NCBI GenBank assembly: GCA_900768075.1 | Contig: CAAGBN010000019.1 | Coordinates: forward strand, 1-38,081 | DNA: 38,081 bases | DNA from: Clostridia bacterium | GTDB taxonomy: Bacteria; Bacillota; Clostridia; Oscillospirales; Acutalibacteraceae | Direction: 5' to 3' | Shown here: one piece after another, positions 30,104 to 38,051 of the stretch | Position numbering within the stretch: position 1 is the first letter of the stretch | Layout of the letters: every line of letters starts with the position of its first letter | Program-made: the position numbers and the translations under genes | The notes under the pieces: generated by a model | What the model was told of the DNA's origin: nothing | The model's database searches: none | The model's input: the letters and a program-made list of their open reading frames with translations, nothing else

Positions 30104-31696
30104 ATGAAATACGCACTTGCATATGATATCGGTACTACCGGTGTTAAAACCTGCCTTTTTGAAATTGATGAGTCAATCAAACTCATTGCTGACGCTATTG
30201 AAGGCTATGAGCTTTATGTACTTCCCGGCGGTGGCGCTGAGCAGGATCCTGACGAATGGTGGACTGCTATGTGCAAAACCACAAAGGAGATCTTTAATAA
30301 ATGTGATGTAAAACCCGAACAGATTGACGGTATCTCATTCTGCTCTCAGGCTCAGGGCCTCGTGCTTGTTGATGAAAACGGCAGACACGTAAGACGTGCG
30401 ATGAGCTATATGGATCAGAGAGCAAGAGAAGAACTCAAACAGCTTATGGCTTACGGACCTCAGATTGCAGGTGCTAATATTCCCAAACTTCTCATCTCAC
30501 TTCAGAAAACAGGTGCTGTTGCTGCCAGTGTAAAGGACCCCGTTTATAAATATAACTGGGTTAAAAACCACGAGCCCGAGGTTTTCAGCAAGGTACATAA
30601 ATGGCTTGACGTTAAAGAAGCTCTCATTGCAAGAATGACAGGCGAGTTTGTTATGACAGAGGACTCAGCTTTCGGTACACTTCTTCTTGACATCAAGAAA
30701 AAGTGCTGGAGTGATCCCATTGTAAAAATGCTCGGTGTTGATAAGAAGCATCTTGCTAAGATTATCAAGTGTACTGACAAAGCAGGTGAGCTTTCAGCTC
30801 AGGCTGCTGCAGATCTTGGCCTTGTTCCCGGTATTGCAGTTTACGGTGGCGGTATGGACGCTTCACTTATCGGTGTTGGTGCAGGTGCTACAAAGAACGG
30901 TGATACTCACGTTTATATGGGTACATCAGGTTGGGTTTCAACTGTTGTTGATAAGAGTATCGTTGACGCTTCTGCTATGATTGCAGCTATCGTTGGTGCT
31001 CAGCCCGGTCTTTTCAACTACTTCGCTGAACTCGAAACAGCAGGTAAGTGCCTTGAGTGGGTTAAGAATCATCTTGCTCTTGACGAAATCGGCATCTATC
31101 TTAAGAAGACAGACGTTGCTGAAGATATTGAAAGCAAATATACAAACCTTTATCAATATCTTTCAAGTGTTATTGAAGCTGTCCCTGCAGGCTGTGACGG
31201 AGTTATCTTCACTCCCTGGCTTCACGGTAACAGATGTCCTTTTGAGGATCCCAACTCAAGAGGTATGTTCTTCAACCTCAGCATTGAAACCGGCAAGAGC
31301 GAAATGATCAGAGCTGTTGTTGAGGGCGTATGCATGCATATGAGATGGATGCTTGAAACTCAGGATAAGAAGACAAAGACTTCAGATACAATCCGTTTTG
31401 TTGGTGGCGGCGCACTGAATGCTTCAACCTGTCAGATTCTTGCTGACTGCACAGGCAAAAAGGTTGAAACTGTACCCAGTCCTCAGAATGTAGGTGCAGT
31501 TGGTGCTGCAGTTGTTGTTGCAGTTGGTATCGGTGTAATTGACCAGATTTCAGATGCAGGCAAGCTTATTTCAGCTGACTGTGTATATGAGCCCAACAAG
31601 GCTGATAAGGCAGCATATGATAAGAACTTTGCAGCTTATAAGGAAATTTACGGCGCTAACAAAAAGATCTTCAAGATGCTCAACTCAGACAAATAA
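30104..31696 (+). CDS. FGGY-family carbohydrate kinase (xylulokinase-like)
   Basis: The product has 530 residues. It opens with the ATPase loop ALAYDIGTTGVKTCLFEI. GISFCSQAQGLVLVDENG and SYMDQRA follow the xylulokinase pattern, then YGGGMDASLIGVGAG with the likely catalytic Asp, and the C-terminal RFVGGGALNASTCQILADCTGK. It phosphorylates a sugar or polyol with ATP; which one is not decided by the sequence. The GPH transporter two genes upstream could supply its substrate. SD AAAGGA precedes the ATG. A terminator follows. Confidence 0.9.
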   Translation: MKYALAYDIGTTGVKTCLFEIDESIKLIADAIEGYELYVLPGGGAEQDPDEWWTAMCKTTKEIFNKCDVKPEQIDGISFCSQAQGLVLVDENGRHVRRAMSYMDQRAREELKQLMAYGPQIAGANIPKLLISLQKTGAVAASVKDPVYKYNWVKNHEPEVFSKVHKWLDVKEALIARMTGEFVMTEDSAFGTLLLDIKKKCWSDPIVKMLGVDKKHLAKIIKCTDKAGELSAQAAADLGLVPGIAVYGGGMDASLIGVGAGATKNGDTHVYMGTSGWVSTVVDKSIVDASAMIAAIVGAQPGLFNYFAELETAGKCLEWVKNHLALDEIGIYLKKTDVAEDIESKYTNLYQYLSSVIEAVPAGCDGVIFTPWLHGNRCPFEDPNSRGMFFNLSIETGKSEMIRAVVEGVCMHMRWMLETQDKKTKTSDTIRFVGGGALNASTCQILADCTGKKVETVPSPQNVGAVGAAVVVAVGIGVIDQISDAGKLISADCVYEPNKADKAAYDKNFAAYKEIYGANKKIFKMLNSDK

Positions 31697-31742
31697 GAGT
31701 TACTTATCTGACTGTTGAAGAAACGCATATTAATATAAGCTT

Positions 31743-31779
31743 AAGGCGGGTATGTCACTTCATACCTGCCTTTTATTTT
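31743..31779 (+). terminator. Terminator of the FGGY kinase gene
   Basis: AAGGCGGGTATG (31743-31754) pairs with CATACCTGCCTT (31761-31772, one G-T pair), followed by TTATTTT. Confidence 0.88.
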
Positions 31780-31955
31780 CCCTTCATATGTAATTTTAGT
31801 CAAAGAGAGGCTTATAGCTTTCCTGAGGCTGAAAAAATAGACAGGTTTGTGATGAAATGCTCATAATTTATATATAAATAACAGATAATTATAAATTCGT
31901 TCATAAATATTATATATTATCACAATAAAGGAAATTGTATGGAGAGGAAATATTT

Positions 31956-32999
31956 ATGAAGAAACTGATTGGAAAATACAAGGTGATAACAACTGCACTT
32001 GTATGCATTATTGCTATTGTTGCATCACTTTTTATAGTGTCATACACTGTCTATCATCGCTCATTTGTTGCGACGGTTATAGAAATTTATATGACTATCA
32101 TTGACCGTGAGGCTATGTATGCAGTCTATGCGAAAACTGTACCAAATACACCCATTGTTCATGCGATTGAGCGTGATCCTGCAACTGTTGAAAAAGAGCT
32201 CAGACAGGCAGAGCCTTATATGAAGCCTGCCAGTGTAAAAATGGATGTTGACTACTACTATTCATACGAGCACGGCATGCAGGTTTATCATTTCAACGAG
32301 CAGGCAGGTACTGATATTCTTATAGTTTATTATCCCGGTGGTGGTTATCTCAATCAGCCTCTTAAGTATCACTGGCGTATAATCAATAAGCTTTGTCAGG
32401 AGCTTAATTGCTCAGTGCTTATGCCCGTTTATCCCAAGACTCCTGAGTATACCTGTGAAGAGTCTTATGACATTGTTATGAAGTTCTATCTTGATTGTGT
32501 CGCAACCAAGGATATCGGTAAGCTTGTGTTTATGGGCGACTCATCAGGTGGCGGTATGTCGCTTGTTATGGCTCAGCTTCTCAGAGATGAACATCCTGAT
32601 GCTACACAGCCCGATGAAATTATACTTCTTTCACCCTGGCTTGATGTATCAATGGATAACGAAGCTATTGCGGCTGTCGATCCTTACGATCCGATGCTTG
32701 ATGCTCCCGGTGTTGCTGCTGTAGGCAGAATGTGGGCAGGAGAAAAAGATGTGCACGATCCTATGGCAAGCCCCATTTACGGTACCTTTGAAAACTTAGG
32801 CCGTATAACAATGTTTGCAAGCACAAGAGACGTGCTTTGGCCCGATGCAGCCAAGTTCTCACAGATGCTCACTGAGCAGGGTATAGACCACATCTATATT
32901 GAAGAAGAGGGCCTTAACCATCCTTATGCTCTCTTCCCCATTCCTGAGGCATCTGATGCAAGACAGGTTATGGTTGATGTTATCAATGACGAATATTGA
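31956..32999 (+). CDS. Membrane-anchored alpha/beta hydrolase (esterase-like)
   Basis: The product has 347 residues from ATG 31956, with SD GGAGAGG 8 nt upstream; an in-frame TTG at 31935 lacks an SD. One hydrophobic segment covers about 10-32. The hydrolase domain has the oxyanion-type loop YYPGGGYLNQP (127-131 for PGGGY) in place of the usual HGGG of the hormone-sensitive-lipase group. The nucleophile elbow is GDSSGGG (Ser near 197), followed by an Asp in RDVLWPD and a His in LNHPYALFP. It should cleave a small ester; the substrate is unknown. Confidence 0.88.
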   Translation: MKKLIGKYKVITTALVCIIAIVASLFIVSYTVYHRSFVATVIEIYMTIIDREAMYAVYAKTVPNTPIVHAIERDPATVEKELRQAEPYMKPASVKMDVDYYYSYEHGMQVYHFNEQAGTDILIVYYPGGGYLNQPLKYHWRIINKLCQELNCSVLMPVYPKTPEYTCEESYDIVMKFYLDCVATKDIGKLVFMGDSSGGGMSLVMAQLLRDEHPDATQPDEIILLSPWLDVSMDNEAIAAVDPYDPMLDAPGVAAVGRMWAGEKDVHDPMASPIYGTFENLGRITMFASTRDVLWPDAAKFSQMLTEQGIDHIYIEEEGLNHPYALFPIPEASDARQVMVDVINDEY

Positions 33000-33021
33000 T
33001 ATTGCCCAAAATATTCAGATG

Positions 33022-33050
33022 TTGACAAAGGCTGTGTAATAGTATATAAT
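33022..33050 (+). promoter_or_regulatory. Perfect consensus promoter of the microprotein gene
   Basis: TTGACA (33022-33027), 17 bp, TATAAT (33045-33050). Both hexamers match the sigma-A consensus exactly, which predicts strong constitutive expression. Confidence 0.85.
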
Positions 33051-33080
33051 TAACATACTATTAACAAGGAGGAAATTGAT

Positions 33081-33206
33081 ATGGATATTAATGAAAAAGA
33101 AGTTATTGACAATCCTATGCCTGATTGGTCACTTATGATGTTCTGGGAGGATATCACAGCTATCGTTCAGAAAATCTTTGAGTTAATAAAAGAACTTTTT
33201 GATTGA
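33081..33206 (+). CDS. 41-residue microprotein with its own promoter and terminator
   Basis: The gene begins at ATG 33081, 8 nt after a near-ideal SD (AAGGAGG, 33066-33072), and ends at TGA 33204-33206. The product starts MDINEKEVIDNPMPDW and ends in an aromatic amphipathic helix (WEDITAIVQKIFELIKELF). It is acidic overall (about ten Asp/Glu against three Lys) and has no signal peptide. The set of perfect promoter, strong SD, short frame and immediate terminator argues that it is really expressed. I do not recognise it. It could be a small membrane-surface peptide, a regulator, or a toxin-like peptide; the helix is similar in feel to the helices in the secreted proteins at 9056 and 10455. Confidence 0.75.
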   Translation: MDINEKEVIDNPMPDWSLMMFWEDITAIVQKIFELIKELFD

Positions 33207-33210
33207 TTTT

Positions 33211-33240
33211 AAATGCACCTCTTTTGGGGTGCATTTATTT
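33211..33240 (+). terminator. Terminator of the microprotein gene
   Basis: AAATGCACC (33211-33219) pairs with GGGTGCATTT (33226-33235), followed by ATTTTAT. It starts 4 nt after the stop codon. Confidence 0.85.
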
Positions 33241-33284
33241 TATAACAATTGCAGGGATAACTTGGTGTAATTTTCCTGATAAGA

Positions 33285-33313
33285 TAGACAAATTAAAAAT
33301 AAAGTGGTAAAAT
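33285..33313 (+). promoter_or_regulatory. Promoter of the M20 peptidase gene
   Basis: TAGACA (33285-33290), 17 bp, TAAAAT (33308-33313). Confidence 0.65.
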
Positions 33314-33346
33314 AGGGACAGTATTTATTATTTGGAGGAAACCGAA

Positions 33347-34681
33347 ATGAAATTGACCGATACTCAGCAGAAAAGCGTAGAGCGCTTTCAGGCAATAATC
33401 AGAAAGAAAACAATTTCCGACAGAAACGGAAATATCGACAGAGAAGAATTTGCCTCTTTCCTGCCGATGCTTAAAGAAATCTATCCCGATGTTTTCAGTG
33501 TGGTAGAATCACAGCTTATCAACGAATTCGGTATCATTATACGCTGGAAGGGCAAAAACTCATCATTACCTCCCGTTGTGCTTATGGCTCATTATGATGT
33601 TGTGTCAGATAAGGACCAGGATTGGAAGCATCCTGCTTTTGCAGCTGAAATCCACGATGATGTTATCTGGGGCAGAGGTACCATTGATAACAAGTGTATT
33701 TTTACAGGTATTCTTGAAGCTATGGAAGACCTTATACTTGACGGCTTCACCCCTGAAAGAGATATCTATTTTGTTGCAGGCAACAACGAAGAGGTTGCAG
33801 GCGATACTATGATTAAAATTGCAGAGTGGTTCACAGAAAATAATATCAAGCCCTGGTTTGTTCTTGATGAGGGCGGTGCTATTATGACTCAGCTTCCTAT
33901 GGGTATCAAGAATCCCTTTGCTATGGTTGCTGTTTCAGAAAAGGGCTGGGCTACTGTCAAGGTGACACTCAAGGGTGATACTATTGCCCATGCAGCTAAA
34001 TCTAACGGCAAGGTGCCCGTACCTGTAAAGATGCTCAGAGCTATGGCTAAGCTTGATGCAACACCGATGAAGGCTCAGTTTACACCTGCTGTTGAGGGTA
34101 TGCTCAAGAACTTCGCTCCCTATGCAGATAAGCCTCTTAACCTTGTTCTTGATAAGGTTTCTATCCTCAAGCCTGCAATTAAAAAGGTTATGGAGGGTAT
34201 TGAGGACGCTGCAGCTATGATAAGAACAACAATCAATCTTATCGGTGTTGAAATCCCCAATAAGGGCAATCTTCCTGCAGATACTGCAGTTGCAACATAC
34301 AGACTCAGAATTGCTCCTCACGATACACTTGAGGCAGTTCTCGACCATATCAAGAGCGTTTTCGGTGATGAATTTGAGGTTACAGCAGAGAATATTTCAC
34401 ATCCTGCTCCCATTTCAGATCACACAACAAAGTCATTCGCTTATATCAAGTCTGTTATCAATAAGGTGTTCCCTGATGTCGGTGTAGCTCCCTTTATTCT
34501 TAATGCTGCAACAGACTCAAGACACTTCAAGAATGTTTGCAAAGAGGTTTACCGTTTCGGTGGCTTCAGAATTGATGATGAGCTTTTCAACTCTGTTCAT
34601 AATGCAAACGAGAGACTGCCCGTTGATGTTTATCTTAAGGCAATCGGCTTCTATGTTGAGTTTATGAAGGGTCTCAACTGA
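33347..34681 (+). CDS. M20-family metallopeptidase
   Basis: The product has 444 residues from ATG 33347, with SD TTGGAGG 8 nt upstream; an in-frame TTG at 33332 falls inside the SD. The zinc ligands and catalytic residues are in PVVLMAHYDVVSD, IWGRGTIDNK, AGNNEEVAGD and NAATDSRHF. It resembles the ArgE/DapE/CPG2/carboxypeptidase group and probably cleaves dipeptides or acylated amino acids in the cytoplasm; exact specificity is not visible. A lid/dimer domain interrupts the catalytic domain at about 190-320. It stands alone between a promoter and a terminator. Confidence 0.92.
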   Translation: MKLTDTQQKSVERFQAIIRKKTISDRNGNIDREEFASFLPMLKEIYPDVFSVVESQLINEFGIIIRWKGKNSSLPPVVLMAHYDVVSDKDQDWKHPAFAAEIHDDVIWGRGTIDNKCIFTGILEAMEDLILDGFTPERDIYFVAGNNEEVAGDTMIKIAEWFTENNIKPWFVLDEGGAIMTQLPMGIKNPFAMVAVSEKGWATVKVTLKGDTIAHAAKSNGKVPVPVKMLRAMAKLDATPMKAQFTPAVEGMLKNFAPYADKPLNLVLDKVSILKPAIKKVMEGIEDAAAMIRTTINLIGVEIPNKGNLPADTAVATYRLRIAPHDTLEAVLDHIKSVFGDEFEVTAENISHPAPISDHTTKSFAYIKSVINKVFPDVGVAPFILNAATDSRHFKNVCKEVYRFGGFRIDDELFNSVHNANERLPVDVYLKAIGFYVEFMKGLN

Positions 34682-34694
34682 TATGCAATAAGCT

Positions 34695-34730
34695 AAGGTG
34701 AGGAAAGCAGTTTCTTCACCTTTTAATTTT
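34695..34730 (+). terminator. Terminator of the M20 peptidase gene
   Basis: AAGGTGAGGAAA (34695-34706) pairs with TTTCTTCACCTT (34711-34722, one G-T pair), followed by TTAATTTTT. Confidence 0.85.
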
Positions 34731-34752
34731 TAGTCTGTACTGACGGTGGGTA

Positions 34753-34840
34753 GGCGGCTCCGCTGCCGAAGCTTTGCTTCGGCGGCGTCGGAGACCGCAG
34801 GTCTCCGACAGAAATCGCTTTGCGATTTCGCGGAGCCGCC
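34753..34840. repeat. R1 junction element, copy d
   Basis: Clamp GGCGGCTCCGC (34753-34763) pairs with GCGGAGCCGCC (34830-34840). The arms are GCCGAAGC/GCTTCGGC (34765-34783), GTCGGAGACC/GGTCTCCGAC (34787-34809) and GAAATCGC/GCGATTTC (34811-34829). A few junction bases may be unpaired here, unlike the other copies. The clamp changes AT to GC on both sides compared with copies b and c, a compensatory pair. Confidence 0.85.
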
Positions 34841-34869
34841 CAGCACCAACCGGATATGCGCCTAAAGAC

Positions 34870-34898
34870 TTGACTTGACAGCCATAATGTAATATAAT
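34870..34898 (+). promoter_or_regulatory. metY promoter
   Basis: TTGACT (34870-34875), 17 bp, TATAAT (34893-34898), 37 bp before the ATG. A second TTGACA at 34875 would leave only 12 bp. I see no S-box or T-box leader. Confidence 0.72.
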
Positions 34899-34935
34899 TA
34901 AATATCTACGAAAACTCAGAAAAGAGGTAATCAAT

Positions 34936-36219
34936 ATGAGTAATTATAAAATTGCTACAAAGTGTATCCACAGCGGATATACTCCTAAAAACGGTGAGCC
35001 CAGACAGATTCCTATCTGTCAGAGCACAACCTATAAATACGATTCAAGCGTAGAAATGGGCAAGCTCTTCGACCTTGAAGCTTCAGGCTATTTCTACACA
35101 AGACTTCAGAATCCCACCAACGACTGTGTTGCTGCAAGAATTGCAGACCTTGAGGGCGGTGTTGCTGCTGTGCTCACTTCATCAGGTCAGGCTGCAAACT
35201 TCTTCGCAATCTTCAATATCTGTTCAGCAGGTGACCACGTTGTTGCTTCAACAGCTATTTACGGTGGTACATTCAATCTTTTCAACGTTACAATGAGAAA
35301 GCTCGGCATTGACTTTACATTTGTAACACCTGACTGCACTGAGGAAGAGCTCAATGCTGCTTTCAAGGAAAACACAAAGGCTGTTTTCGGTGAGACACTT
35401 TCAAATCCCTCACTTCAGGTGCTTGACATTGAGAAGTTCGCTAGGGCTGCTCACAGCCACGGTGTACCCCTTATCGTTGATAACACATTTCCCACACCCA
35501 TCAACTGTCAGGCTTTTAACTATGGTGTTGATATTATTACTCATTCAACAACAAAGTATATGGACGGCCACGCTACTCAGGTTGGCGGTGTAATAGTTGA
35601 CAGTGGTAACTTTGACTGGACTCAGTCAGATAAGTATCCCGGTCTCACAACTCCCGATGACAGCTACCACGGTATTACATATACCGAGCGTTTTGGCAAG
35701 GGTGCTTACATCACAAAGTGTGTTGTACAGCTTATGAGAGACCTCGGCTCAATCCCCGGTCCTCAGAATGCTTTCCTTTTAGGTCTCGGCCTTGAAACAC
35801 TTGCACTTCGTATGGAAAGACACTGCTCAAATGCTACAGCAGTTGCAAAATTCTTAAGCGAAAGTGACCTTGTATCATGGGTATCATATCCCGGTCTTGA
35901 GAGTGATCCTCAGTATGAAATGGCTAAGAAGTATATGCCTAATGGCACCTGCGGTGTTGTTTCATTCGGCGTAAAGGGTGGCAGAGAGGCTGCTACAAAG
36001 TTTATGGATTCACTCAGACTTGCATCTATCGTAACTCACGTTGCAGACAGCAAGACCTGTGTGCTTCATCCTGCATCAACAACTCACAGACAGCTTACAG
36101 ACAAACAGCTTGAAGAGGCTGGCGTAAAGAGTGACCTTATCCGTCTTTCAGTTGGTATTGAAGATGTAGAGGATATTATCGCTGATATCCAGCAGGCACT
36201 TGTAGAAGCTACAAAGTAA
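34936..36219 (+). CDS. metY: O-acetylhomoserine sulfhydrylase / aminocarboxypropyltransferase
   Basis: The product has 427 residues, the usual MetY length. It has the Cys/Met PLP-enzyme fold: IHSGYTPKNGEPRQIPICQSTTY at the start, TSSGQAANFFAIFNI for the cofactor phosphate, VDNTFPTPINCQAFNYGVD, and HSTTKYMDGH with the PLP lysine. The C-terminal SKTCVLHPASTTHRQL is typical. It makes homocysteine (from sulfide) or methionine (from methanethiol) using O-acetylhomoserine. SD AAGAGGT precedes the ATG. The ychF gene is 45 bp downstream without a visible promoter. Confidence 0.96.
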   Translation: MSNYKIATKCIHSGYTPKNGEPRQIPICQSTTYKYDSSVEMGKLFDLEASGYFYTRLQNPTNDCVAARIADLEGGVAAVLTSSGQAANFFAIFNICSAGDHVVASTAIYGGTFNLFNVTMRKLGIDFTFVTPDCTEEELNAAFKENTKAVFGETLSNPSLQVLDIEKFARAAHSHGVPLIVDNTFPTPINCQAFNYGVDIITHSTTKYMDGHATQVGGVIVDSGNFDWTQSDKYPGLTTPDDSYHGITYTERFGKGAYITKCVVQLMRDLGSIPGPQNAFLLGLGLETLALRMERHCSNATAVAKFLSESDLVSWVSYPGLESDPQYEMAKKYMPNGTCGVVSFGVKGGREAATKFMDSLRLASIVTHVADSKTCVLHPASTTHRQLTDKQLEEAGVKSDLIRLSVGIEDVEDIIADIQQALVEATK

Positions 36220-36221
36220 AA

Positions 36222-36243
36222 AACACCACGCGGCGAGCGTATA
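36222..36243 (+). repeat. Possible remnant of an R3 tail after metY
   Basis: Just after the metY stop lies CACGCGGCGAGCGTATAC. Its GCGGCGAGCG is identical to the tail of the R3 element after the hydratase gene. No leader or hairpin accompanies it, so it is either a decayed copy or chance. Confidence 0.3.
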
Positions 36244-36264
36244 CTAAATAAAAGAGGTATAAAG

Positions 36265-37359
36265 ATGAAACTTGGTATTGTTGGTTTGCCCAATGTAGGC
36301 AAAAGTACACTTTTTAATGCAATAACAAATGCAGGTGCTCAGTCAGCTAACTATGCTTTCTGCACCATTGAGCCCAATGTAGGTGTTGTTGCTGTGCCCG
36401 ATGAAAGACTCGACAAGCTTGCAGAGATGTATAACCCTGTGAAGTTCACACCTGCAACAATCGAATTCGTTGATATCGCAGGTCTTGTAAGAGGCGCATC
36501 AAAGGGCGAGGGTCTCGGTAATAAGTTCCTTTCACATATCAGAGAGGTTGACGCTGTTATCCACGTGGTACGCTGCTTCGAAGATGATGATATTATTCAC
36601 GTTGACGGCAGTGTAAACGCTAAGCGTGATATCGAAACAATCAACCTTGAGCTCATTCTTTCAGACCTTGAAATGATCGAAAGAAGACTCGACAGAACAT
36701 CAAAGGCTATGAAGGGTGATAAGACTCTTGCAGCTGAATATGAGTTCCTTAAGAGAGTAAAGGAAGCTCTTGAAAACGAGCAGACAGCAAGAAGCATAGA
36801 ATGTGACGACGAGGAAAAGGCTATTCTTGATACAGTTGCACTTCTGACATCAAAGCCTGTTATCTATGCTTGCAATATGAGCGAAAGCGACTTTGTAAGC
36901 GGTATTGATACCAACGAAAACTACAAGGCTGTATGTGAAATTGCAGCAGCTGAGGGCAGTGAGGTGCTTCCTATCTGTGCAGGTCTTGAGGCCGAAATCT
37001 CATCACTTTCAAAGGAAGACAAGGCTATGTTCCTTGAGGATTTAGGTGTTGAGTCAAGCGGTCTTGACCTTCTCATTCAGCGTAGCTATAATCTTCTCGG
37101 ACTTATCTCATATCTTACAGCAGGTCAGCCCGAAGTAAGAGCGTGGACTATCAAAAAGGGTACAAAGGCTCCTCAGGCAGCAGGTAAGATTCACTCAGAC
37201 TTCGAAAGAGGCTTCATCAGAGCTGAGGTTGTTTCATTTGACAATCTTATGGAGCTCGGCTCACTTGCAGCAGCTAAGGAAAAGGGCCTTGTAAAGAGTG
37301 AGGGTAAGGAATACGTTATGAAAGACGGTGACATTGTTCACTTCCTGTTTAATGTATAA
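36265..37359 (+). CDS. ychF: YchF/OLA1-type translation-associated ATPase
   Basis: The product has 364 residues, as expected. G1 is GLPNVGKSTLFNAI and G3 is DIAGLVRGASKGEGLGNKFL. The usual NKxD is replaced by NMSE (YACNMSESD), the change that gives YchF its ATP preference. A coiled-coil insert lies at about 130-175 and the TGS domain at about 280-362 (VRAWTIKKGTKAPQAAGKIH). It binds ribosomes and is linked to stress responses. SD AAAGAGGT precedes the ATG. It carries an R3 element at its 3' end, as does obgE, the other ribosome-binding NTPase gene here. Confidence 0.97.
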   Translation: MKLGIVGLPNVGKSTLFNAITNAGAQSANYAFCTIEPNVGVVAVPDERLDKLAEMYNPVKFTPATIEFVDIAGLVRGASKGEGLGNKFLSHIREVDAVIHVVRCFEDDDIIHVDGSVNAKRDIETINLELILSDLEMIERRLDRTSKAMKGDKTLAAEYEFLKRVKEALENEQTARSIECDDEEKAILDTVALLTSKPVIYACNMSESDFVSGIDTNENYKAVCEIAAAEGSEVLPICAGLEAEISSLSKEDKAMFLEDLGVESSGLDLLIQRSYNLLGLISYLTAGQPEVRAWTIKKGTKAPQAAGKIHSDFERGFIRAEVVSFDNLMELGSLAAAKEKGLVKSEGKEYVMKDGDIVHFLFNV

Positions 37360-37363
37360 AAAT

Positions 37364-37420
37364 TATCGCGTTTTGATTACTTTTCCGCGATAGGAAAAGT
37401 ATGCCTGCCCGGCGAGGGCA
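37364..37420 (+). repeat. R3 post-stop element after ychF
   Basis: ATCGCGTTTTGATTAC starts 5 nt after the stop codon. The stem TACTTTTCC (37378-37386) pairs with GGAAAAGTA (37393-37401), loop GCGATA. The tail TGCCTGCCCGGCGAGGGCA is identical over 18 bases to the obgE copy. The stem differs from the obgE copy in both halves while staying paired. Confidence 0.85.
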
Positions 37421-37433
37421 ATATGAAAGAATT

Positions 37434-37470
37434 AACCGAGTTGATTGATGTCAGCTCGGTTTTTGTTATT
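37434..37470 (+). terminator. Terminator of the metY-ychF unit
   Basis: AACCGAGTTGA (37434-37444) pairs with TCAGCTCGGTT (37451-37461, one T-G pair), followed by TTTGTTATT. It lies right after the R3 element. Confidence 0.85.
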
Positions 37471-37477
37471 ATGTGAA

Positions 37478-37506
37478 TTTACTTTTTGAGTTGAGTGTGG
37501 TATAAT
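37478..37506 (+). promoter_or_regulatory. Promoter of the last gene
   Basis: TTTACT (37478-37483), 17 bp, TATAAT (37501-37506). Confidence 0.7.
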
Positions 37507-37526
37507 AAATTTAAGGTGGTGATTTT

Positions 37527-37997
37527 GTGAAATTAAATACGCATAACCGTACACCAAGACCTAAAGACAGTAAACTTGTAAAAGGTCTGTTAATTCTTTG
37601 TAGTATCTTGATTTACAGCCTTTTTGTTTTGTTTTCTTTTGTGTGTATTTATTATGCTCAAAGTTTTATCGGGGGCATATTTGTTATGATGATCCCTATT
37701 TTAATGACAGCTATTATATTTATTCCTATCAAAGATATGGAAAAGGCTCATATCGAGATTAAAGAAAATGAAATATATGTTATAGATTACTATTGGGGTA
37801 TAAAAGCAGAAAAGCATATTCTTCTTTCCGATATCACATCTGCTGAAATTTGCTCAGGATATTCACTTAAAGTAAAGGGATATCGGTTTAATTTTTTCGG
37901 TATGCGATATATTGTTTTTATGCATAATAAAAAATATTTATTCAAAATTATAGATACCCCTGAAACGGAAGAAATTTTCAAACAATATATACGATAA
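37527..37997 (+). CDS. Small membrane protein with a PH-like domain
   Basis: The product has 156 residues from a GTG start (SD AAGGTGGTGA). Two membrane segments cover about 18-42 and 47-70. The remaining 85 residues are beta-rich (AHIEIKENEIYVIDYYWGIKAEKHILLSDI and a final helix), in the manner of bacterial PH-like or YcxB-type domains. That fold call is tentative and the function is unknown. It is monocistronic. Confidence 0.7.
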   Translation: MKLNTHNRTPRPKDSKLVKGLLILCSILIYSLFVLFSFVCIYYAQSFIGGIFVMMIPILMTAIIFIPIKDMEKAHIEIKENEIYVIDYYWGIKAEKHILLSDITSAEICSGYSLKVKGYRFNFFGMRYIVFMHNKKYLFKIIDTPETEEIFKQYIR

Positions 37998-38002
37998 TTT
38001 TA

Positions 38003-38036
38003 AACAGCGAAGTCACCACTTCGCTGTTATTGTTTT
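38003..38036 (+). terminator. Terminator of the last gene
   Basis: AACAGCGAAGT (38003-38013) pairs perfectly with ACTTCGCTGTT (38018-38028), followed by ATTGTTTTA. Confidence 0.85.
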
Positions 38037-38051
38037 ATCCCGGCGAGAAGG

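Noticed and set aside
34841..34935. A methionine-type riboswitch before metY
   Set aside because: Only about 37 bases lie between the -10 and the start codon, too short for an S-box or T-box leader, and no such motif is present.
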